Positions 43,243-58,200 of a DNA stretch of 64,000 nt are shown here, piece after piece (position 1 is the stretch's first letter; each line of letters starts with the position of its first letter). The notes beneath the pieces were generated by a model, which was not told where the DNA came from, made no database searches, and saw only the letters and a list, made by a program, of their open reading frames with translations. A program made the translations under genes and the position numbers. Source of the DNA: Rhynchonema sp. JSB1_4 (lineage: Eukaryota > Nematoda > Chromadorea > Monhysterida > Xyalidae); contig JASAMV010003611.1 in the NCBI GenBank assembly GCA_030248065.1, forward strand, positions 1 through 64,000, given 5' to 3'.

Positions 43243-46200
43243 ATGGTGAACAACTCGAAGACTCAAGATTCTCCCACGAGAGACGAGAATTCAAGTGAGT
43301 TAAAGGACATAAGAACAATAAGTTGGACTTTTGATGTGTCGTCTTGCTGTTTGTTAATATATTTTAGTGTTAAACGTCTGTTCAGGCGAGAAAGATTGCC
43401 ACAGTGTCGTCAAATCGTCGGGGACCGGCAACAAACACAAGAACGCCTGTTGCGAGCACCATCTGCGTCAATCGCGTCGTGTGAATGTCGCTTGTCAAAC
43501 CGATGGCAGCATGCCACTCAACGAATTGAACGAAGCGAATTGCTCAAAAACCGTCGTCACCGGATCGCCGCAGAAGAACGGTGGGTGTTGCTGCTTTTTG
43601 TCGTTTGAAATCGTTCACCCAACCCACCCATCGCGCAGTAGCAACATGCAGATGTTTATTTTCAGATGGCTCGAAACCGGAAGGCACCTTGCGTTTGATG
43701 ATAAAGAACTTCCACAACATGACCGACACGGTTCGCGGCCCTGGTGCATCCATAAATGGCGTACCCTGGTTGGTTCCCGTCCCGCCTTATTCTCATATTT
43801 TTATCATTATGAATAAATGATGGTCGATCTTTACTCAATGCCCAATTTTTCCAGGAAAATAATGGTGATGCCGCGGCAGCATGTGATGCAGAAAAAAGGC
43901 ACGCAGAAATGTCTCGGCTTCTTCCTGCAATGTTGCCCCGACGCGTACTCGGAGTTCGTATTTTTTTATCCATTGCAGATTTGAAGAATTGCAAAAAGAT
44001 TCATAAATATTCATTCATAACCGTTTTTCTTCCAGTTCATGGTCATGCCAAGCGGCGGCCGAACTGCGGCTGATATCACAGAAAGGCGGGGTACCGAATT
44101 TCACGCGCAAAACCAACCACACCTATACGGCCAAAGAGAACGACTGGGGCTACAGTTGTTTCATGACCTGGGCTGTTAGTGACTGTGATTTGATCGTATC
44201 TTTCATTTGTTTGTTGTGTTGGTGGTTGTTAATCACTAAACGTTGTTCGGTTCCAGGACATACTGGACGAATCACAGGGCTACATCAAGGAAGACAGAGT
44301 GATCCTGGAGGTTTTTGTCAAGGCCGAACCACCGAAAAATGTCTTGTGCGTAAATTATGTTTTGAATTTTCTGTCCTCTATATTTGCAATTTTATGGCCG
44401 TGGTAGAACACTTGTGATTATTGTAGATTGAGATTAATTGAGTAATCCGAGTAATTGACTCTTGCAGAACATACGACGGTTTCTGCAAGAAGATCCAGGA
44501 TTATATGCGTTTGGCTGACCTGCAGTCGAGTCGTGGCCTGATCGACAAAGCTATCGAAGTCAATCAATCGGCGCTCAAGTTCTGCAAGGACAAAGTGCGA
44601 AGCTTGTTGCCTTGTTGACATCTGTTCTGGCTTTTTGTTATATTCATGTTGTCGAACTCAGCCTATCAACTCTCGTCGCCAAGTCACTCAGTCGTCAGTC
44701 CTGATGCCATGCATCTAATTCTTGCTCTCATTCGGTTCTTGGGTTGGCGACCAGCGTTGACGACTTCAGTTGATGATTAAACAATTAGCCTTTGTTCTAA
44801 TCTAAGCTCAGCTCAGAAAATAATCAACGGAAAGTATCGCTGAACTTAATTTTTCGGTTTCTGCGGGTTTATGGTTTGAAAAGTTCGAGCTCTTTGCTGA
44901 TGTTTTACGGCTGAATGACTTTTCACGACAGAAGGCATGTTTTTGATCTTCTCTTCAACCATTCGCTTCGTGAAAACACTAAACCAATCTTCAGACAGTC
45001 TCCTTAAAGTCACTCCACAAAGCACTCGGTCAAACTCAACAACAATCAGAACAGTCTGCAGGGAATGTCAACAATTTCCTTCCAGGATGCTCAATGCAAA
45101 GACGACCTGGAGAAGCAGAAGCAGAAACTGATCGAACAAAAGTTGAAGCAGTCGATCGAGCGCATTGAGAAAGGTATCTGATGTGCCCCTGATTTTTCTG
45201 CATCTTAATGGCCATTTTGGAAGCTGAACAATGGCAGCAGAGAATACCACTTATTTTAATCTCGTGGTCGTTAGACTTAGAGAAATTTTTCATCGCAACT
45301 TTCTTCTCCATTGTGTATGTGTGTGAGTGTGACTGACGCAACTTCCCAAAACCCCGCAAACAAATGAAAATGGTAATTCTAACCAAATCGCCTTGATGAT
45401 TCAGGCAAGACGGGCGTTGCGGGCGAGGGCGACGAGACGGACCAGTCAACAAATCTGAACGCACTGCGTCAGGCATTAACAGGCAATATGAGCAACAAAA
45501 CGACCGCTGCTGCTGGTGCCACCGCAACGAACACGACGACAAGCACCACCAATGTGTCACAGGATGCAAAGAAAAAGGTGAGAATCGATTAATCGAAAGA
45601 GTTTCACGAGAGCTGTTATCAGCGTACTTGACACAAGTCTTCAGTGAGGGAGATTGATGAAAAAAGCCAGAAAATATTGAATGAAATTCTGGCTTGGCGA
45701 CGCTCGCTGTCTTTTTCTCATCGCAATAAAGGTTGCGCTGCATGCCCAGCCTGGTGTTTCAGTGAGCGGTCGCTTTGTCTTTCTGGATTTCGGGTTTATT
45801 TCTCATCATCCTCGCTAGTTTTTTAAACGACTAAAATTAGAAAACTTGCAAATAACAACACTCAAGCGGCTCGAGTCACACCATGATCACAAGACAAGAA
45901 TAATATTTTGACTGACATTATGTGAATCATTCATAATCAGTGTTTGAACGGGATTCATTTTTAATCCCGGGATCGGGATTCGGATCAAGAAAGTGTCGGG
46001 ATCGGGATCCCGGTTTTGAAATGTCCAATCCGTTTGCATGGCCGCACTTGCGGGTCGCGGTTTGCGGGTCACTCAAAACATTTATTTAGCCATTACACAC
46101 AAAAATGAACGAATCAGCGGTCTGCTACGGCAGTCTGCTACGTTGGCTGGACGCGGATTGGTTAATTTTTGTGTGTTGCAGCCAAACATATGTTTCAAGT

Positions 46201-49200
46201 CACCTGCAAACCGCGACCCGCAAGTGCGGCATGCAAACGCGGGGCGGTTGTTGGACATATAAGAGTATTTTTCTGACCCGCGCCCGCGTTTGCATGGACG
46301 CGCCCTTAGAACAGCTTGGCGAATTATGATTGCATAATTTTTACTTTTTGTTCTCAAAACTTAATCCCGATCCCGGTACTTTTTTGGGCGGGATCGGGAT
46401 TGACTTTTTCAAAATGACGGGATCGGGATCAGAAAAAGGGCCCGGGATCGGGATCCCGTTCGAACACTGTTCATAATGCGTTTATTCTCACAGACGTCTG
46501 ACACCAACACCACACCGGTGAAGCAGCAGCCAACGAATAACGACAACAAAACGGTGACGACCAAGGACAAGGACAGCGCCAAAGAGGGAGAGGAGAATGT
46601 CAGTCGTTTGGTTTAAAGAAATTGAAGAGAAACTCAATAAATGTAAATAAATAGAATTTGTCGGTGTTTCAGAAACGCAGTCCGACCGAAGACCAATCGG
46701 CCGAGTGCAGCAGCAGCGATCGGGAAGATGAAGAAGATGCAGATGAATATTGTGAATCGTGCATTCAGGATGAGTTGGAGAATATCATATGCAAGTGCGT
46801 CATGTGTATGATGACTTTCTCTCTCTTTTTGCTTCGACAAATGCATGTGAAACTACGATTTTCTGCGTTTTCGCAGAGAGACCTCCGAGATGGCGTGCCA
46901 GACGGAGCCGGTGGCCAATAATAAACAGAAGGAGGACTCGACGCAGAAAACGAAGGATTCCTCAACCACACCTCCTCGTGTGCAACCGGTATGTTGATTG
47001 AAGTTGATTGATGCACTCAAAAAATAGTGATCGTCTCGCAATAATTTCAATGCCATTTTGACCAAAAACAATCACATTGATTCTGATTGGCGCCTTTTAT
47101 TATTGTTTTGTTGTGTCTTCTCAAATTTCGACATTTATCATCGCCAACCACTCTCGATTATAGTTGCAGGTGGAAAAAACGGTTTTTTCCTGAACAAACG
47201 GAAAAAACCGTTTTTTAGTGAAATATACTTTTCCGGAAAAATTGCACGGCGGATTTTGAGCTTTTCTGAAAAAGTGCCAAAATTATGGGAAACAATCTAG
47301 TTTTATTGCGGAAACATACTTTTCAAGTGTTTTCCAGCCCTTTACAGCTTTTATTCGTACTTTCTGAACAGGATTCCTTTTCATACACCATTTTTAACGC
47401 ATAATGTGCCTAATATACACCATTTTGACCGGTGCCCAAGTTTGGCTCGGAAAAAATATCGAAAAAAACTTTTTTTCGGAAACAAACGGTTTTTTTTCAA
47501 GTAAATACATTTATCCGGAAAAATTGAAGTTATACTCACGATTGGCTAACAAGACAATCTTCGATCAATTTCTACAACTCGCGGAACATTTTTCCGTTTC
47601 ATCGCCTCGAGCCAAGTGCATTGCCATATATTCAGCTGCCACGAAATGAGCTGTCTTTGCTTGATCCCCAACCTTGTCACTTTCACAGGATTCGCCGGCC
47701 AAACAAGCCGCACCGCCAGCGCCACCTTCTGCGACCGAGGTCATCAAGTCGACCGCCACGCTGCAGAAGGAACACAAAGCGCAATGGGAATCGATGCCGC
47801 GATGGTCAGCGGAGAAGGAGGCGGAATTGTTGGATTTGATCACGCAGGTTTGTTAGTTGAACGAGCCAGTGAGTGGATGGCTTTGCGGAAATGCTGCGAA
47901 AATATGCTGAGGATTGGTTGTTTTCTTGAAAATCATTTGCGGACGGATGAAAAACAAGGTGGCCGTCGAAAAGCCCAAAAAAACCAAAACGGAAAACCCC
48001 CAAAAAAACCTTGATGCGAACTTTTTCGTGCTCGGGGGTTTTTATTTTTCGGGGTTTTTTTCGGCGCTTTTTGTTCGGTTTTTTTGGAGCTTTGGATCAA
48101 ACCCTTTTGACAACTGTGGCGTTCACAAACTATTGTCCCCTTATGGGCAGAGCGAAACATTCAATCATTCACTTTTGTTTCCGCGCGTCGGGTTGTGCAA
48201 CAAGATTGAACAAGACAACAAATTTGACGTATGTTTTCTCTCTCTTTTAATCTATGCCCAAACAAAATTCCTCCACTCACGCACACAGGAGTCGCGTCAG
48301 TCACTGGACAGTATCCGCGACACGCTCGAACGTTTGGTGCATTTGGCACAGGACGGGGAGGTGCATCCGGGATTGGACTTTGATCTGGCGACGCTGAGGG
48401 AGACGACGCAACGAATTGGGCAGAAAGATGGTGCGTTTGCGAGTAAGTCCACGCCCTCTTTGTAGTTGAACTATCGATGTACATAATCGATATTTTTTAT
48501 TCCCGATATTTTTATTTTTTATTGTGTTCCCAATTCGCCGTCCTCCTCCCATTTCAACACGTATTCTGTCGATATTCTTCCTAGTGAGTGACAGAAAATG
48601 CCGGATCCTGGCTCTATAAAGAGGGAAGAGTACTGTACATTTGTGCACCAGTACTGTACATTTGTGTTATGCTCCAGGTGTTTTTGTACTTCAGCGAGCA
48701 CACAGTGTGCTTTGTACTTCGTTTTTAGCCTTTTTGCTACGCATAATGCTGAAATGTTTCTATACTGGCAGGCGGAAAAAAAACCGGTTTTTTTTCCGGA
48801 AAAAAAACCGAAAAAAAACCGTTTTTTTCCGAGACCCGAATACTTTTCCATTTATTTTTCCGTGGGTATCTTTTCGGTTTTTGATCGAAAAAATATCGGT
48901 ACTTTATCCCAATTTTTCCAAAAAATTGTAATGCAACATAAACAACACAGTGTGCTTTGACTGACTTCAACACTCTTCAAAGCACTCTCGTCACTTCGAA
49001 CACATTTAGCCTAAATTGTTATATTTTTCAAAATAACGCTCTTAAAAACAAAAAAAAAAAAAAAAAAAAAAACTTTTTTTAAAAAAAAAAACCTTTTTCC
49101 TCGAAAAAAAAACGTCATAATGCTGAAATGTTTCGTGAACATGCCAAAAGGAAATAAGACGCGTAATTTTGGTTTGCTTCGTGAATCACAAAACGTCAAA

Positions 49201-52200
49201 AATTATAGTAACAAATAAAACAAAACCGACTCATTTCCGAGCGCGGCGTGTTTTCATCGCTCAAGATATACGTAGAAGAACTGTTTCATCTGAGCTCTTT
49301 GCATCAATTTGTCCCGGTCTCATCATAAACGTGTGCACGAATTTTTGTCAAAAAATGAACAAAGAAAGCGAGTGCTCCTCACAATTTGCAGGTGGTCTAT
49401 TCGGCCTGCTTGACGGCAGTGGCATGGACATAATCGAATTGCCTGGCGATGCCACACCGCCTGATACGGATGTGGTGGATTTGGCGAATAACAATGCGAA
49501 TGACGCCGAACAACCACCACCACCACCGATGGATAAGAAGGCCAAGGGCGACAACACGCATGAAAATACTGGTGAGAGAGAATGTTGTGGTTTTGGTTGG
49601 ACCATTTTTGTGTACAATCAGCACATATAATTTTGATTTGCACCTAAGAACAAACACGTTGCGTACCAAGTTTGCGCCTAAACGCCCGAAATCTGTCAAC
49701 TTGCACCTGAAATTCGAACATCTAGGTGCGACTGGCTTGTGGAAAAGTGGAACTCAGAGCCTCTGAGTCCAATCAGCATTTGAAAATTCATGTTTGTTTT
49801 TTTGCAGCAGACATTTTTTGCTGTGAGCTCTCGCACAAATTACCAACAACACAAGCCAATATTAGTTATTATGCACACGTAAACTCCTCACGAAAATTGT
49901 GACGGAAACAACGTGACGTGAATTTTATCACAAACTGCTTCCTCCTTGCCAATTCAGGCAACAACAACAACACCCCCGATCAACCACCCGCTCCACCATC
50001 GTCGCCGCGAATGCCCCTGTTGAACATGGCCAATTTGGAACATCAGTACACCGAGGAGGAGTATTCGTTGATAAAACACGCAAAGGAGATTGTGGAAACG
50101 AAGGTAGGTCAGGCTTTTTCGGATAACGTTTTGTTTTGTGTTTTTCATCTTTATTTTTTGTGTTTGTTGGCGAAGATTTTTTGTTTTGAAGATTTGCGAT
50201 TCAACCTGCCTGATGACAGTATATAAGTCATTTGTACTGGGTGCGCCTGTGCTATCAAGCGATTAGCAACTGGTCGAATATTAACTCCTTCAAGTTAACT
50301 TCAGGCTGAAGAATTGGTGTCGAAATACAGTCAATTGATTGAGCAGAGCGAGGCGACGCGACTGGCCGAGACTGTGAAGAAGGTGGAGAAACGAATGAAG
50401 GTATGGATCCCGTTTTTTTTAGAATATGGTCAGGAATCGACAGGATCGGGGTGAAGTTGTTCTCTCTCTTATGATGTTGAATAAGCGAAATATTGCTGTG
50501 CGCATTTAAATATTTTTTCCATCAAAGGACTGACATGGTTTGTTGAGCAAGCGTTAATCCAATGCAGACCTACACTTAGTTCAAACACCGAAAACATTTT
50601 TGCTGTCTCACCGCCTAAGCGTTCAACATTAAGAAACAATTACGGAATTAGTTACAGATGCATTGAGCGTATTTTGTATCTGACGCCATTCACCTGACAT
50701 ATCAGGCAACTAATGTCTCACGTTTCCGTTTGAGGACATTGAGAAACAAACGATGACGTGTCGGAAGGAGCTGGCGGACGAATGTGACAGGCATTTTAAG
50801 GAGGAACAGAAATTGATCAAAAACAACAAACAGCTGCGCACACAGCTCGATCAGGCCAATGAGAAATCTGAGCGGTAAGAGTTTTTTCTTTTATTTTCGT
50901 TTGGCCAATAATAGTGTTTCCGTTCGCTTGTGCGACACGACGAGTTGACCAAGTGCGTCACTGACCGGCGGCTGCAATCGGCCGGCCCCAAAAAAGAATG
51001 AAAAAGCTGTTCCAAAAATGTTTAAAAAATATTCTAAAAGAAGTTTGAATCTCCATCATGGTTTGAGCTCTTTTATCCGGAAGCCTGCCAATGCCAAAGA
51101 CTCCAAATTGAATTTGCATCCGCTACTTCGATGCTCATTTCCAGTCTCAACACGCAACTGAAAGATCGAAAGGCCGAAATCAAAAAGCTCGAAAAGCGCC
51201 TCAAACAAGAATCAGCAACGTCGGCTGAAAACGCAGAGTTGCAATCGCGAATTGAACAGCTCGAAAAAGATCTGGCGATTGCGCAGAAGAAGAATCAGGA
51301 TGATCACAGACGACATCAGCGGGAGACGCAATCGCTGATCGACGCCAAGAAGCAGTTGCAGCAGGTTTGTTGGGTCTTGTTTCGATGTTCGAGAAGTTTG
51401 TCTCGTGGACTTATGATGGCTTGCTCAAACCTGTGGAATAGATTCGAACTTGATTAAATTTTTTGAGCAAAAAATCAACGCTTTCTGTGCAATGTTACGC
51501 AATTTGAGCAAAATACGTGAAAAAATTGTAATCTCTCAATATTAGATGGGAATTCATGAAATTGATTGTGATAAATCTAAGAAAATGTTTTATCGATCGC
51601 ATATCGCTCGCTTGAAATGAAGGTGGTTTCAGTTATTCCTTGTTTGCGCTCTGAAACTGAAATCAAATAAAAAAAACAATTTTACTATCATTCTCAGGAA
51701 TTGGTGCACGCGACAAATGAGATGGAGCGACTGACTGGTCAATTGGAGGACAAACAACAATCGATGAGAAAGCTGGAGAACAGACATGACCAGGTGGACG
51801 GGGAATTTTGTTTGTTTACGAGATTTTTTCCCATTTTATTTCCAACAAAACCAATTACCTTGCTCAGGCGCTTGTCGCTTCAAGCACACGACACTCAGTA
51901 ACTGTTTGAAAATAAAACATCACATGTGTTTGTCCCCCAGGAACGCAAACAAACAAACGCCTCGTTGCGCGACGCGATTGAGCGTGCGAAAAAGGCGGAA
52001 GTAAATCTGCTCGAATTCAAACTCGAAATCGGCCAGAAAGTACTGCAGCGCGCCCTCGATGACTGCTCGGCCAGCACGAAACATTGGGAGTCGGAGTTGA
52101 AACGGTAAGTTCCGCTGTGTACTGGCCGTCGAAAAAAACGTTTTTTTCTGATGCCCGAAGTTCATGTAACCCTACTGTGTCAAGTACTGAACCAAATTAA

Positions 52201-55200
52201 GTACTGGAAACGTACTTAAAAACGTTTTTTAAGGAAAGAACAGATCGAAACGGGCCAGTGGTGTCGTTGGGGGGGGGTTACCCCCTGGTATGGGGTATGG
52301 GAAATCGGCCGGGGGTATGGGAAATTTTTCACTTTTGGAACAAGCACCACTAAGAAATGACTTTTTGACCCCGAGAAGTACCAAAATTGGCCATTTTTCG
52401 TCCAAAAATGTCAAAAATCGCTTACTACCGCAAGAAAACTCTGTTTTAAGCACTTTTTAGACCAATTTTGGCACTTTTAGAAGATTTTTGGGGTCATTTT
52501 TTTCAAAACCCCCACCCTCGGGTATGGGAAATTTTTGAGTTTTTGGAAACCCCCCCCTGGTATGGGAAATTTTTGATTTTTGGGGGTATGTATGGGAAAT
52601 TTCCCGAAAATTGGGCTGGGTATGGGAAAATTTCGATTTCTCAACGACACCACTGAAACGGGCAATAAAAAGCACTTTGTTGTCCAGTTCACATTCTGAA
52701 GTAGTGTTGCTTCTTTATTTAGCTTAGGATTGTTTAGTTGATCACAAATGCTTCTGGCCGCATTTTTGGCAGCAGTGCACTTCCTAGACATCGTGCGTTT
52801 TGAACTTCAATGCTTTCTAAAAAGTCCTCGTCCGAAACCCCAACATAAATATTGAAGAGCACGCAGAGGATGAAAAACCGACAGAGTTGTTCTGCGAGTT
52901 ACCAGAACGTCGTACTCGATTTTCAGTTATTCAACGGCGCAGCGCTATGATGAGTCCAAGATCATTCAACAAACTTTGACGGAATGGCAACGAACCAAGG
53001 ACAAAATTGTGGACATGCTGCATTCGGCCAAGGTGGGTGTTCAGCAAAAATTGCGCTGTTCACCATCGTTGACGAAATATTTGCTTGGGCACAAATGTTC
53101 CACGTTGAATGTATATTTGGGTGGAGGGGTTGGCGTGCAATAATAAGTGGGCCTGTGTCGTCATCAAAACCAAATAACCCTCAACAATCAAAAAAACTTT
53201 AAAAAAATTGATACGACAAGTAAACCTGTTTTCGTGTGCGTTCCAGATTCGAGATTTCTCCCTGTTAATAATATTTGAACGGACAATCAATCAATTAATA
53301 AAATCGCATCTGCAGAGCGACTTCGTGCATCAAATGGAGGCGGTGCGTAATGGCAAGCAACTGGCCACGCTGCCCTCATTGGAAGTGCCCAAACCACCAC
53401 CGCCACCCAAAGCGCCACAATTGCCACAACAACAGCAGGTATGCATTTTTTCTTTTGTTTTTTTTCGTTTCTTTTGAATCTATTTATCGAATTCTGTCGT
53501 CGCAGGCTCAGCAGGACCAGGCCAGACAACAACAACAACAACAACAGCAACGGAACATATCTGCCGCCGCTTATCATACGGTTGGGGTTCGATTAAAAGA
53601 TTCTTGCGAGTGAGATTGGTTATTAGGATGAACGACGGGAAGATGTACATTTTTATTCGCTTCGGACCAAATACAACATCTGGAGATTGCACGAACCAGC
53701 GGTCTATTTTCTGAATGTTTCACATCAGAAAATCTTGTAGAGTATAAAAATGACAGCGTAACCTTTGTGAAGCAATAAATTTCTTGACTTGATTTGCCAA
53801 CCAACAAAATAGCAATAAACTTGACAGCTTTGAGCTTTGCATAATTAAACGGCTCCGGCCAAACAGAAACACGCGGTGTGTGTCCGTTCATCACGTCCTG
53901 CCCGCTCCAGATGCAGCCCCCGTCATCGAACACGCCGGCAACGCCAAGCTCGGGCGGTGACACTCCCTCAAAGCCACCATTGGCGCCGATTGGTGCACGT
54001 CCCGCGACGGCCATGTCCAATGGACCGCCCAGTCAGCAGACGATGCAATCGCCGATGGTGGCCAGTGATGCAGCCGGCGCACAGAACATGCAGCAACAAC
54101 AATCGCCGGTATGGGGCTGGGTGGGCGTTGGATTGAGGCAGTGGTGTCGTTAGACGGGGTGGGGGGTTACCCCCTCCTGGTATGGGGTATGGGAAATCGG
54201 GCGGGGGTATGGAAAATTTTCACTTTTGGAATAAGCACCCCTAAGAAATGGCTTTTTGACCCCGATAAGTACCAAAATTGACCATTTTTCGCCTAAAAAC
54301 GTCACAAATCGCTTGCTGCCGCAAGAAAACTCTGTTTTAGGCACTTTCAGATCGCTTTTTGGTGCTTTTAGAAGAATTTTGGGGTCATTTTTTTCAGAAA
54401 CCCCCTCGGGCGTGGGAAGTTTTTGAATTTTTGGAGAAACCCCCCTGGTATGGAAAATTTTTTAGTATTGACGATATGGGAAATTTCCCGAAAATTGGGC
54501 TGGGTATGGAAAAATTTCGATTTCTCAACGACACCACTGGATTGAGGAGGGAGTGCGCACCACTGAATACGCTGGTCATTGTATGTTTGCCCAACAACTG
54601 GGAAGATCTGAGCCAAATGGCTGATTTTATTGTGGGGTGCCAGATTGATTCGTAATCGGTTAAATGAGTAAATTCGAGTACCTTTGTGAACAAACAGTTC
54701 AGCTTCTTATGTTTTTGACGCGATACATTATTTTTTGCTGTGTTGGCGTGAAAAAAATTCACGATTCACACAGTTCAGTGATGTTACATGCGGGAATGAC
54801 TCTCAAGAGTGGTCAGGCCGGTGGTTGATAAGTAAATGTTTGGTAGCTCCTGAAAGAAAAATCTTATCGTTCGAAAGCAGTGAAAGCGTGTTGCCCATAT
54901 TTATTGGCTTTGTTTCGTCATCACCTGGCGGACATCAATTGCTTGTATTTTGAATCTTTGACCTGACAAATCAACTAATTCCGTTGCCTTTCTTGCAGCA
55001 CATTCAAATGACCGCCATTCAACTGCCATCGACGGGGCCGAACGCGGCGACAGCTGGCGGCCAGACAACTGGTTGGTTATTTTGTGCATAATTCTTAACT
55101 TGGTAAAAATACACTGAGTATATTGTGGGCTCAATTTTGCTCGATAAAATAAGGTTGCGCATATTACAGAGCACTTTATGTTTCACCGAAAGTATAATAG

Positions 55201-58200
55201 CAAACACCGGTTCTGTGTTTGCAATAATGATGAGCGCTTCGTGGTCGCAAACAAAACCAACTCCTCCTGACCAACAGGTGCACCGAACCAACAACAGCTG
55301 AGACCCAGCGGCGTCAACCAACCGCCGCCGAGCAGTCAGTCATCACAAAGTGGCCATGTGGTGCCCCCCACATCGTCGGCCGTGCCCACTGCGCAGTCCA
55401 GCACGTCGAGTGCAACGCTGTCCAGTTCCGTGTCCAACAGCACGCAGAATCAAAACGGCGTCGCTGCACTGCCTGGTCGGTTGCGTTGTTGTTGTTGTTT
55501 GTTTGTTTGTTTGGGATGTTTTTGTTGGTGTTTTTTTTAATTTTGCTACGGGGAACCAATTGAATAAATGCGTTCTCTCGGCAGTTGATATCGGGAACGA
55601 GAAACATTTTTAGCGCGTCCGTCTTCCTTGCATGATAAAATAATGGTAGCTCATCAATAAACAATTTGATCACATGACATTGTGCGGCTTACTGGATTGA
55701 GACAATCAGCTAAATTCCAGTCGGGGCCAAAATTGACAATTTTGGCACAATACTTATAAATATTTATACTTCTTTTCACATTTTCTCTTGTATCATGGAA
55801 GCGGACAACGCAGTGCTATGTTACATGGTCCTTCAAGAACTACGGTCGAAACATTTCAATCCATAACAACAACACATCATGCGTTGCATATGACTACAAA
55901 ATATAAGTTGTTCCATGTCAATCAATTTTCGTTTTCACAGGTTTGGGCGGCGGCGGCGGTCTGTTCGGTCTGTGGGACAACATGGCCATTGCCGACCAGT
56001 TGTTCCCGGGTCGTGGCAGTGCCCAATCGGCCATGCCCCCGCCGTCGAGTGCCGGCTCGGCTGTTGGATTCGGTGCGCCCGGACAGCCCGCCCAGCACAA
56101 CGCACAACAACCGCCACATCTGGTTAATGGTTGGTGGAGGGTTGTTTTGGAACAGTTCATGATGCTGGGTTTTGAATTTTTTTGTAGTTTTTTTCGGGGG
56201 TATTTCCGAAATGGCACACAATCAGAAGTCAAACATCCGGCTTGCAATATCAGGCTCAAGTCTGTCTTCCGGCGGAGGCAGTGGTTCGTGGGAGCAATGG
56301 CGCTCGTCCGCATCCACGCCCGGTTCAAATGCCAGTGCCAATGGTGGGTTGTGTTGGGTTGGGATTTTTTATTTGTTGCGTTCACTAAGTCTACAACAGG
56401 GAACATTTTTTTGACCATGACAGTGACAGGCATCCCTCATTTATCTAAAAGCTAAAAAAAACGTTTCACCGTTTTGCAAGTATAAAATGTGGGTTGAACT
56501 GAAACGCTTGAACAGAAATGTTGACCTAATGAAGCATTCGCAGATCAATGATCAGCTACAGTATATTTCACCTCGTTGATACAGGTCTGCCATCAATGCT
56601 CCAACCACCCCCATCTACGAGTCAAGCGATGAGCGGAGGGGCACTAGGACCACCCGTGACCAGTACGGCCGGACAACAGCAACAATGGGCAATGGGCTGG
56701 GGATGTTATGCGCCGCCCGGCAGTGCGCAGCCCGGATCCATGCATCCGCCGCCAAGCAGTGTGAGTGTGGGGGGATTGGGCAATGTATTGTAGTGATTTT
56801 ATCTACCTGGGTGGGACAAAACGCTGCATGCAAGTGCGTCACGATAGCAAGAAAACGCGCCGTCATGGGTGGGGTGGTATGATGGAAGACATGAGCTGAC
56901 TTTTTCCGATTTGTAAATGCCTTTGTGAATAAACTTTGCGATCGACATCGCCACAGCAATTTGATGAGTTTTTTCATTGTTTTTTACTTATTTATTGGAG
57001 CGGATACAAGATCATCTCTGTCTGTCCCTTCAACATGTGCAATTTGTTTGGCCACGTATGTATATGTAGAACATTTTTGACGAACGCAAAGTGGACATGC
57101 AGTGTTTTTTTTTTGAAAAAAAGCAACCATAATTGTTTTCAACTGATCTGCTTCTTGTCTTGATTGCTTAAAAATAAATTAGTAAAATTCTGTAATAATA
57201 ACATTAATGAATTGCAGACATTTATCACGGATTCGCGCACCAACTCGCCGATCACGGCCGCCAACGAACGACAACGACAGGTCGAACCGGTGATGGACTC
57301 GTTGAGAAGCTTGTTCCCGCAATTCAATAGGTACATTGGCATTGATTGGGTGTTGATTGAGTGATTGATGTGTCTGGAATTGGAACAACCAAGGCTCTTG
57401 ATGTGATCGGGCACCTTCGATCGCTGTAGATGATTCAATTCATCACGTACTGCAGATTTAAGTGGCAGTGAACTCAACTCTGTCGCTGAGGTTATGAAGC
57501 AGTGGGGTCTGTATGTCGGACGGAATGCTACCGATAGGCATGATAACAAAGACGACAGACTAAATTTCTTGCTGGTTTTTTGTTCCAATCCGGGTACCGG
57601 TCCTTGCACACGGAGTATTTTTTCGATCAACGCCGTAATAATTATTTAATCCCGCCCATGGTTTTCAGCGATCAACTGCGTGAATGTGTCAATCAGTATC
57701 GTGCCCATTTGCCGCAACGTTCATTCAACAACATGAACGCTGACGACGTGGTCAACGGAGTGATGAACTTTCTCAAACAACAGCGAGTGCGTCTCATTTT
57801 CTCTTGTATTGCGTTCGGTGGTTTTCTCTTAATCTTTATCAGTAGTTTCTCTCAGCAGTGCCGAAGTGTTCGCGCAGGTTTCGGGTTTGTGCGAACATGT
57901 TGGTCTGAGAGATACAGCGCTTTATTGACCGTCGCACATTTGTGTCCGCTCGATGCGCACCGATTTTGCGTCGGTGTGCTCTCGCGTGCACGAACTACCA
58001 GACGGGTACATGCATAAATATAATGTTGCGTGTTATTGTGCATGGTGATAGGTCGTCGTGTCATCTATGCCAATTTGACAGAACAGTCCCATGTTTTCGT
58101 ACTCGAATCCCCAACCAGCGGCTAATGATTCCTTTGCAGAGCCAAGCCAGCCACTACATCGAGCAACAACAACAACAACAGGGTCGCCCTGATTCAGGCA

